A stretch of DNA of 64,000 nucleotides from Desmodesmus armatus (taxonomy: Eukaryota > Chlorophyta > Chlorophyceae > Sphaeropleales > Scenedesmaceae): the NCBI GenBank assembly GCA_007449985.2, contig VIIQ02000130.1:62001-126000 (forward strand). The letters are read 5' to 3'. Under the pieces are notes generated by a model that had not been told where the DNA came from, did not search any database, and saw only the letters and a program-made list of their open reading frames with translations. A program made the translations under genes and the position numbers. Each line of letters begins with the position of its first letter. The stretch's first letter is position 1. This document shows positions 57,288 through 64,000 of the stretch, piece by piece.

Positions 57288-58412
57288 ATGCCTAAGAACA
57301 AGGGTGGGTGTTTCAGTGCTAGAACATGCTAATATTGTTGCAGCAAGAGTATCAGGCGATGCAGCTTACACAGGGAGTGTGCTTGCATCATCACCACCAC
57401 ACCACTGCTGCTGGTGCTGTTCTGCTGCTGTGGCGCTCCTTACTTGTGGCTTCTCAGGCAAGGGAGGAAAGAACAGGTGGGTGGGACCCAGCAGTTCAGA
57501 TCGCGCATGATTACTGCTTGCTTTCGTAATATAGCTGCTGTAGTGGCGCGGGGCAGTGCAGCGTCAATGCATGGTGCACTCTGCTTGCGCCTCAAAGATC
57601 CCGCTTCAGCCAGCAAGGCTAGGACATAGCGTGTAAGGTTCATGCCATGTTGATGCTGTGACAGCCCCATGCAGCAGGCCTTGCAGCAGCACACCCAGCT
57701 CCCCCCAAGCTCCCCCCAACACCTCCTGCTCTGCACCACTTTCCATGATGCTGCTGTCCTGCTCAGGCGTCGTGGAAAGAACGAGAACGAGGAGAAGCGG
57801 GAGTTGATCTTCAAGGAGGACGGGCAGGAGTATGCTCAGGTGCTACGCATGCTTGGCAACGGGCGCTTGGAAGCACAGTGCATTGATGGCATCAAGCGGC
57901 TATGCCACATTCGTGGCAAAATGCGCAAGAAGGTGTGGGTGAACCAGGGTGACATCGTCCTGGTCGGCCTGCGTGACTACCAGGACGCCAAGGGGGATGT
58001 GATCTTGAAGTACATGGCAGACGAGGCCCGTAGCTTGAAGCAGTATGGGGAGCTGCCAGAGAACATCCGCGTCAACGACACGGATGCAATGATGGAGGGA
58101 GAGGAGAACGAGAACGCAGAGTACGTGGCTGGCTTGGGCAGCAACAGCAGCAGTGGCACCAACAGTATTTGCAGTTGCAGCACTTTAGTGTCTGGCATGG
58201 TGGCTTCCATGCGTGATGTGTGTTTGCTGCACAAGGCATACACCCCTTGCACACTTGTCAGCACGATATTGCCGCTTGCAGCATACGTGGCCCATGCCGG
58301 TCCCTGTCTTTAAATGCATCCAAACTGATTGAGTTTGTCTTTGTGCTGCTTCTGCCTTGCCTATCTGCTGCACGGCAGGTTCTTCGACTTCGACGACATT
58401 GCGGAGATTTAG
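57288..58412 (+). CDS. EIF1A: Eukaryotic translation initiation factor 1A
   Basis: eIF1A binds the A site of the small ribosomal subunit and promotes scanning and start-codon choice. Four exons: 57288-57303, 57458-57476, 57767-58120 and 58379-58412. They make 423 bases and 140 residues, the family length, with matching phases. The basic N-terminal tail MPKNKGKGGKNRRRGK is split over two tiny exons of 16 and 19 bases. The OB fold carries [22 protein letters not shown] and the [16 protein letters not shown] core. The acidic C-terminal tail ends [10 protein letters not shown], the conserved element that supports scanning. The 5' flank has no upstream ATG close to the start. Confidence 0.97.
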
Positions 58413-58616
58413 GCAGCAGCAGCAGCAGGAGCAGCAGCTTGAATTCCGATGGTCATGACAGCGGCAGTTACGTCGCTCTGGGTGTGGTTGCTCCAGATGC
58501 AGCAGCAGCACCAGCACTGCCTGCAGTGGCAGCAGCGGGAGTTTTAAAAAAAAAGGAGGGAAGGGGAGATGGAACTGCCGCTGCATATGCTGCCACTGTG
58601 CTGTCATTCCCTCATT

Positions 58617-58662
58617 ACTGGATACTTTCACCACATAGTGGTACTCTCCAGACCTAGTTAAC
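58617..58662 (-). mobile_element. Short dispersed element, copy 4
   Basis: On the minus strand it reads GTCTGGAGAGTACCACTATG, then TGGTGAAAGTATCCAGTAATG, matching the core of the copies at 40725 and 48823. No long C-run follows. It lies about 200 bases after the eIF1A stop. Confidence 0.6.
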
Positions 58663-60018
58663 TGCCGAAGCCGAAGCTTGGTATCACCACGCGTGAAGGG
58701 TTAACCACCGAAACCCCTTCACCACTGCAAGCCGCTACAAGGGTGGGCGGACATCACAGCCTGGCCAGTGTCTTTGCCAGCATTCGATCCCCAGACCTTG
58801 CGATCTGAAGACCACCGACATATTGTAATGGGCTATCGGCGGCCCTACTAGTTTTGCCAACCTTTGCCAGCAAGCCATGTCCGGAGCAATGCAGCGTATC
58901 AGCGCAGCAGTGCAATGTTCTGGAGCTGGCGCCAGCAATGCTGCTGGCAGTATCTGCAGCTGCTGGTCAGCTTGCCAGCATTGTGGTTTGCCTGGGTAAG
59001 GTGTTACATGGAGGGCAGCAGGATCAAGCACAAATGGCGGCATGAAGCCCTCCCCGTTCGCGGCACCTTGTGTGTTGCGCAGCAGCAGCTGGCCTGTTTG
59101 TGGCTGGGGCTGGCAGCGCTGCAGGGGCCAAACTTGGGCCAACCAGTAGAACTGCCCTGTGGGTCCTGGCAGGGCGGCTGGTTCAGTTGCATCCTGTCTT
59201 TGTTGTGTTTGGTTTCCAGGGACACGGGGAGGGTTGCGCAGTGTGTTGTGAGTTGCATAGAGTGCGTGTGTGCATTTGGGACAGGGCAGGCAGAGTGCTT
59301 GTGGTGGGAGGTGAGCTGGCCCCCCGAGCGCTTGTTTTGAGGGTTTCATGTGTCTATGAGGGTGGCGGTGTGTCAAAGATAGCGAGCAATTGGCATGTTA
59401 CAGGCTGACACTGCCTACTGCTATCAGTCTTCTCATGCGTTCCTGGTGTGCTGCAATGCGCTCAGGGCACAGCGGCGGTACGCCATGCAAGTTGAGCAGC
59501 AGTTACATTGTGTAACACTTCCTGCTATCATTCTGACGGTCGGGGGTGGGGGGTCAGAGTGTATTGTGGCAGCAGGCTCCTGATGTTGCGTCACCATGAT
59601 AACAGAAGCACACAACAAGGTTTTCATCAGCAATCAATGCAGTTGCCTTCTGGTGTTCAAGCTGTGCCATCCATCTGTGACTTGCGTGTGGCTTGCCTGT
59701 GGGTGAGGGAGGTGAAAATGGTCCTTGCGCAACAATCCTTCAAAAGGCCCAGTCATTCTTGTATGGTCTTTGGCTGGTGGAGAGTGGCTTTCTGAGACAT
59801 GCCGACAGGAAGGGTTGGCACACACCATACTGCAGCAACCTGAAATCACTCATTCAGCAAACTGTCATATCCCAAACATGCAGTACAGCATTACCGGGAG
59901 TTCCGGTCCGGAACCTCTTTGTGCTGAATCTCCTGGAGGGACCCTGCCCACAGTGCCTTCCTGTGTGTTGACATGCACTGCGGCATGGCTGCACAGCAAT
60001 ACAATGAAGTCAACACCG

Positions 60019-60241
60019 CTGGCACACCAGCCTCAGGCAGTTCTGACCAAACCAAACCAGGCCAAGTCCTGTGAGTGTGGCACTATGCAAAGCACCACAC
60101 ACACAACAGCATGCTGCAAGGACAGCACAGTGCAGAGAATCCTGCATTGCTGGCACAAGACCAGCCTCAGGCGATTCTGACCATACCAAACCAGGCCTAG
60201 CCCTGTGGGTGGGAGCACCCCACAACAGCAGCATGCTGCAA
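60019..60241. repeat. Tandem duplication, unit about 130 bases
   Basis: Units start at 60019 and 60150 with CTGGCACA, followed by CCAGCCTCAGGC, TTCTGACCA.ACCAAACCAG and GCC.AG.CCTGTG. Both end CAGCATGCTGCAAG. The second unit lacks ~10 bases. Confidence 0.8.
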
Positions 60242-60926
60242 GCATGCTAGGTGACACAAGCCGGTGTTGACCACCACACACGGGATCAGATCCAGGTCAG
60301 CAGCAAAACACCACAACTGCAGCCACAAGCAGATGCAAACGTCACACTGGCTGCTGCACCCCACTAGAGACAACAGGCTGTCTTGGGGTGACACTAGGCA
60401 ACTAACATGATACTGCAAAGCCACCTCAACAAGACCCGCAAATGCAAGGAAGTGCACCTGCAAGCCCACATTGCCTGCGCCCGTATGTGCATGTCCAAAC
60501 GTGTGCGTAACAAAGACGACAGGCATGACAGCAGCACACAGCAGGCGATACCACCATGCCAGCACCAGCACTTGGGTGTGCTGACATGCAGCTGCACACG
60601 GTGTGCAGGGCTGAGGGCGTATGAGACACACAGAAGGACGTTGGGACAGGATCCATAAGCTGATTGAGGTACAGTCACCCATCTGACAACATCACAGCTA
60701 GCTCCCTGCCCACAACATGCATATGTGACATAAACCATAACGTCAGCAGCTGTTGCAGCTGCCAGGAGGCAAGCAATACCAGCTGCAATATGCGGCACAA
60801 AAAACGACAACACCTGCAGAAGCACAGCCACAGGGAGGAACAACTCCACTCAGCAGGTCAGCCAGTCACACTGCTGACCAAACCTATTTAGGCCCCCGCC
60901 GCCACAGCCAACCTGCCCTAGTCCCC

Positions 60927-61841
60927 TCACCGCAGCTGCTGCTTCAGTAGGCTGAGTGCTGCCTCCTCTGCCCCCACCAGAGCCCAGTCATGCTCCAGTG
61001 CCCCGTAAGCTGTGAGCTCTCCCTTGAAGGCCCCGTTGGCATCAAAGCCAGCACCACCAGCCATGGGGTTCATCTGCCGCCGCATCATCTCTGTCTCGTC
61101 CAGGGTCTGCTCCCTAAACACGAGGCTGAAAGCTCCTCGGCATGCAAACAGCAGGGCGAAGTAGTAGCTGAGGGAAGTGAAGTAGGAGACGTCCAGGGTG
61201 GAGAGGTCGACCCCCCTCTGCAGCATAGGCCTGAAGCGTGGGCTGAGGCTGAAGGGAATCTTGCCCATGACGAAGCCACTGAAGAAGAAGCTGACTGCTG
61301 TTCCCATGACCACCTGGGGCACCAGACCAGTCATCTGCTTCTTCATCATGTCCACCATGAAGGTTGGGTCTGTTGCCATGGTTTCGTGCATGGCACGCGT
61401 CTTGGCCGGCTGATTGAACAAACCGGTAGTTTTCTCCGTGAAATACTCCTTGCGCATGCGCAGGGCGCTCTCCGGGAGCCAGTTTGCTGCTGCCCTGATC
61501 CGCTGAGATCGCTGCACTGCCTGCTGCTCACGAATCTCCGGCAGCTCTTTTGTCATCATGGGTGTGCTGGCAGTGGTCATGTTGTGCACGTACTGCATCA
61601 TCAGCTTCATCAGCACTATGAAGGCTGTGAGGGGCAGGAACACCTGGCAGAGGCAGAGCAGCAGGCAATGGGCAGCGTGCCTGCTCAGAAGGAGCTAGCA
61701 AGCTAGCAATAGCAATGGACGAAACAAACTAGTGCAACATCCAGTGAAGCAAGTTGCAGGAGTGTGCGCGTCCCCACGTTGTGTTGCTGTTGCACCACTC
61801 ACCCAGTCGCGCACAGCGGCATCCAGCACCAACCCCTCCAT
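60927..61841 (-). CDS. EMC3: ER membrane protein complex subunit 3 (EMC3)
   Basis: EMC3 is an Oxa1/YidC-like core subunit of the ER membrane complex, which inserts tail-anchored and polytopic membrane proteins. Two minus-strand exons: 61841-61803 and 61643-60927. They give 756 bases and 251 residues. Exon 1 encodes MEGLVLDAAVRDW and exon 2 continues VFLPLTAFIVLMKLMMQY, the first membrane segment. Further signatures are TDPTFMVDMMKKQMTGLVPQ, FFFSGFVMGKIPFSL, RFRPMLQRGVDLSTLDVSYF (the conserved family block) and SLSYYFALLFACRG. A cytosolic tail ends LSLLKQQLR. Three membrane spans are expected. Length and motif order match animal and plant homologues. The start is divergent from the Q-rich gene to the right. 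Confidence 0.95.
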
Positions 61842-62475
61842 CGTGCTGCTGCCTTCAGCGCACTGCTATGCACCAATGCTGCTGCAAGTGTTGAAGCTGT
61901 TGTCTGAGAATAATATTCGTGCCTTGTGATGCAAAGACAGCCTACACCTCCACTACTCTCAACTGTGGACGCGGGCAGGCTGGCTTGTGCAGTGATCGTG
62001 CAGTTGAGTGCAGTTAAGACTGCTGGTGTAGGCTACTCTCTGCAACTTCTGGTGCAAAAACTGGTGCTGAGCAGTAGTCATGGTGCTTCTGACCGCAGGC
62101 AGTTGGCAGGTTGGTCAAGCATTAGTCACATGTACGTTTGACTCAGGTGCAGAGACATGTGCAGGCGGTTCCCTTCGACAAGAGGGTGTCACCAGTGATA
62201 TTCCAGTGGTTTTTTGCCGTTCCGATACACAGCTTGTGCACGTAGTTGTGATCAGTGCACTACAACGCTATTGCAACAGCAGCACCACCAGGCATAGTGG
62301 ATGTGTGAGCACAGCATGCCGTTGTCCTACATACGATAACGACGATTGCAGCGCATATGTTGACTTGCTGAACGCTCGAAGCTGGCCAGCCTCATCACAC
62401 ACCATGTTGTTCCACACCAGCAGCAGTCAACAACAGCGCAGCCTGCATGGTGATGTTGCACATAAGCTGTCTCAG
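61842..62475. promoter_or_regulatory. Divergent region upstream of EMC3 and the Q-rich gene
   Basis: Both genes read outward from here. The promoter of EMC3 and probably the 5' exon(s) of the Q-rich gene lie in it. Possible first codons for the latter are ATG at about 61876 (MLLQVLKLLSENNIRAL) or 61926, but I cannot connect either to the later exons with confidence. Confidence 0.35.
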
Positions 62476-64000
62476 GTGCAGCAACTGAGGAGGCTCCTGG
62501 AGGCAGATGGGGACTTTCCATCCACTGGAGCTGGCATTAGGATGGAACAGGTTGGGTGCCGGCGCTGTGTGAACCAGGACATGAGACTACCGCAGCCTGC
62601 TGCATGCTGCTGATGCACCCCTTGTATGAATGTTATCCTGCAGGAGCGCTTGGCAGCGAATGCTGCTGCAGCCAAGGCACGCAACAGTGCCCTGCAGCAG
62701 AGCATTGCTGAGCAGGCAGATGCAAGGCCGCCTGCTGCATGCAACTACATGGATGCGCAGGTCAGTCTGGGATACCGCCTGCATGCCTATACATATTACA
62801 AATGCGTGCTGGGCACACCACGCCATGCATCCTGCCCCTTGGCACTTCACATGAGCAGTATCCTACCCACGGCCCAAGCCCAGCAAGGCGCAGCATCTGT
62901 CAGCACAGACAGCACCTGCACTTTGCTGTTGTGCTGCCATCCATGCTAGCACAAACGGCCAGCACAATTGCAATCATGAACAGTGATACCATCCTTTCCA
63001 TACCCATCTCGCTCTTTCTATGCTCTGCTGCTGGATTAGTCACGCAGCTGCTGGCCCTGACAGGAGCATACATGACCCTCGTCAGATCAGCCCTCCCAGC
63101 ATGGCTGGCCCAAGTTTGCCCTCAGCTACACACCAGCTAGTAAGCACCCAACGCCCCAGCATGCAGCAGTGTTGTCCCGTGACAGCTGTCAACAGCTTCT
63201 TGTGACTTACTCTATGTTGTACTCTCTCTCAGTATGCCTCTGCCCCAACAAGCCAGCACGGCATTGCCGAAATTGTCTTCAGGTAACATGTTGTGAGGAG
63301 GCACGTCATTCAACAGAGGTGCCTGCCATGCCCTTGCTGTCCTGCTTTCCCGCAGCACTGTCAGCAGCTGGAAAGCAGGACGCTGCCCCAGCACATCCAT
63401 AAGCAGCAGTGGCTGCCGCCAGGACACTGCCCCAGCACATGCCAGCCAGTCCTTCAGATTCAACATCCCCAGCCGGCCTACACCCATGCGGCCCAGCAGC
63501 CACACCACCAGCACTACCAGCACCACCAGCAGCAGCACGTCCCGCAGGGTCCCTTCAACATACCCGGGCAAGCAGCTGCTCAGCAGGGATACCCCCTGCA
63601 GCAGCAGCAGCAGCAGCAGCAGGGATACCCCGTGCAGCAGCAGCAGCAGCAGGGAAACCCCGTGCAGCAGCCAGCTAGCCCCCCTGTGATATCTCGGCAG
63701 CTGCAGGGGGCCCCCGCAGGGCAAAGGGAGGTGCCGCATGTGGGGGCTGGCTGTGCTGCAGGCGGCATCCAGCCTCAGCACCAGGAGCAGGCAGGGCAAC
63801 TCCTGCAGCGCCCAGCACAGCAGTTGCAGTCACAGGAGCAGGAGCAGCAGCAGCAGCAGCCTGCACCTGAAGCTGACCCGTTCATGGCGAGCCTGCAGAG
63901 CATAACCTCACAGCTAGCACTGCTGCAGCAGGCAATCCAGACCCACCAGCAGCAGAAGCAGTGCCAGCAGCCAGGTAAGGGCAGCATGCAGGCTGCTGGC
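62476..64000 (+). CDS. Q-rich protein of unknown function, partial
   Basis: I do not recognise this gene. Three exon-like blocks show coding character. 62476-62550 reads VQQLRRLLEADGDFPSTGAG.., 62644-62760 reads ERLAANAAAAKARNSALQQS.. and 63356-63974 is long. All have AG/GT borders, and the first two are phase 0. A further exon may sit between 62761 and 63355, for example 63232-63281, but its phase does not fit. The long block reads HCQQLESRTLPQHIHKQQ, then a Gln/His/Pro/Tyr-rich region with GYPLQQQQ-type repeats. It ends DPFMASLQSITSQLALLQQ and a GTAAGG donor at 63975. Early blocks could form a coiled coil. The gene continues past the window. Confidence 0.45.

Larger units (their letters stand above)
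58413..60926. other. Gene-poor region between eIF1A and EMC3
   Basis: It contains a dispersed-element copy (58617-58662), a faint tRNA-like stretch on the minus strand (about 58755-58850) and a tandem duplication (60019-60241). Open frames of 158 codons (+, 58864-59340) and 213 codons (-, 58735-59376) overlap each other and have no family resemblance, so neither is called. The EMC3 3' UTR must lie at the right end. Confidence 0.45.

Noticed and set aside
58735..59376. 213-codon minus frame and the overlapping 158-codon plus frame
   Set aside because: They overlap each other, show no family motif and are rich in Cys, Trp and His like other shadows.
62080..62613. A 177-codon frame as the first exon of the Q-rich gene
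   Set aside because: Only its last part (from 62476) has coding character and an acceptor; the upstream portion is Cys/Ser/His-rich and unlike the rest.
63409..63689. Ser/Thr/Arg-rich frames over the last exon of the Q-rich gene
   Set aside because: They stop at 63678-63689, while the Gln/His/Pro frame stays open from 63356 to a good donor at 63975.

Overview
The window looks like nuclear DNA of a green alga. Nearly every gene is broken into many short exons with GT..AG introns, mostly 100-700 bases long. Coding exons are GC-rich, and (CAG/CTG)n runs encode poly-Gln, poly-Ala and poly-Ser. Several genes have a TGTAA motif, the usual chlorophyte polyadenylation signal, after the stop. A periplasmic-type alpha carbonic anhydrase, a very large OPR-like helical-repeat protein and a BBSome subunit together point to a core chlorophyte of the Chlamydomonas/Scenedesmus kind. 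The exact genus is not determined. There are no bacterial operons, CRISPR arrays or rRNA genes.

Layout. 1196-3985 (+): trypsin-like serine protease. 6300-9909 (+): alpha carbonic anhydrase. 12027-15878 (+): START-like lipid-binding protein. 17023-21358 (+): organellar tRNA-modification GTPase MnmE. 22065-24390 (+): two-RRM RNA-binding protein. 24391-29958: gene-poor. 30210-37524 (-): giant Q/A/S-rich helical-repeat protein. It is divergent from 37860-40022 (+), an NTPCR/THEP1 nucleoside-triphosphatase. 40456-42888 (+): phosphopantothenoylcysteine decarboxylase (coenzyme A synthesis). 43840-46895 (+): spindle-checkpoint protein MAD2. 47872-56907 (+): BBS9 in 19 exons. 57288-58412 (+): translation factor eIF1A. 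60927-61841 (-): ER membrane complex subunit EMC3. 62476-64000 (+): Q-rich gene cut by the window edge. For ten of these genes the exon chain was followed base by base, and splice phases and total lengths agree. The START gene's first junction, the giant repeat gene's first and last junctions, and most of the Q-rich gene remain uncertain.

The genes are unrelated housekeeping or organellar functions and do not form a pathway. The unusual theme is structural. At least six genes carry local tandem duplications that copy pieces of their own exons, often with the splice site, into an intron or just past the gene. PPCDC carries duplicates of exon 2 and exon 4, BBS9 of exons 1, 4 and 10, MnmE of exon 4, NTPCR of its exon 1 donor, and the START gene and the giant repeat gene of their 3' ends. 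A short dispersed element with a poly-C tail occurs four times. One BBS9 intron holds a roughly 275-base nested palindrome, and a MAD2 intron holds a 26-base minisatellite.
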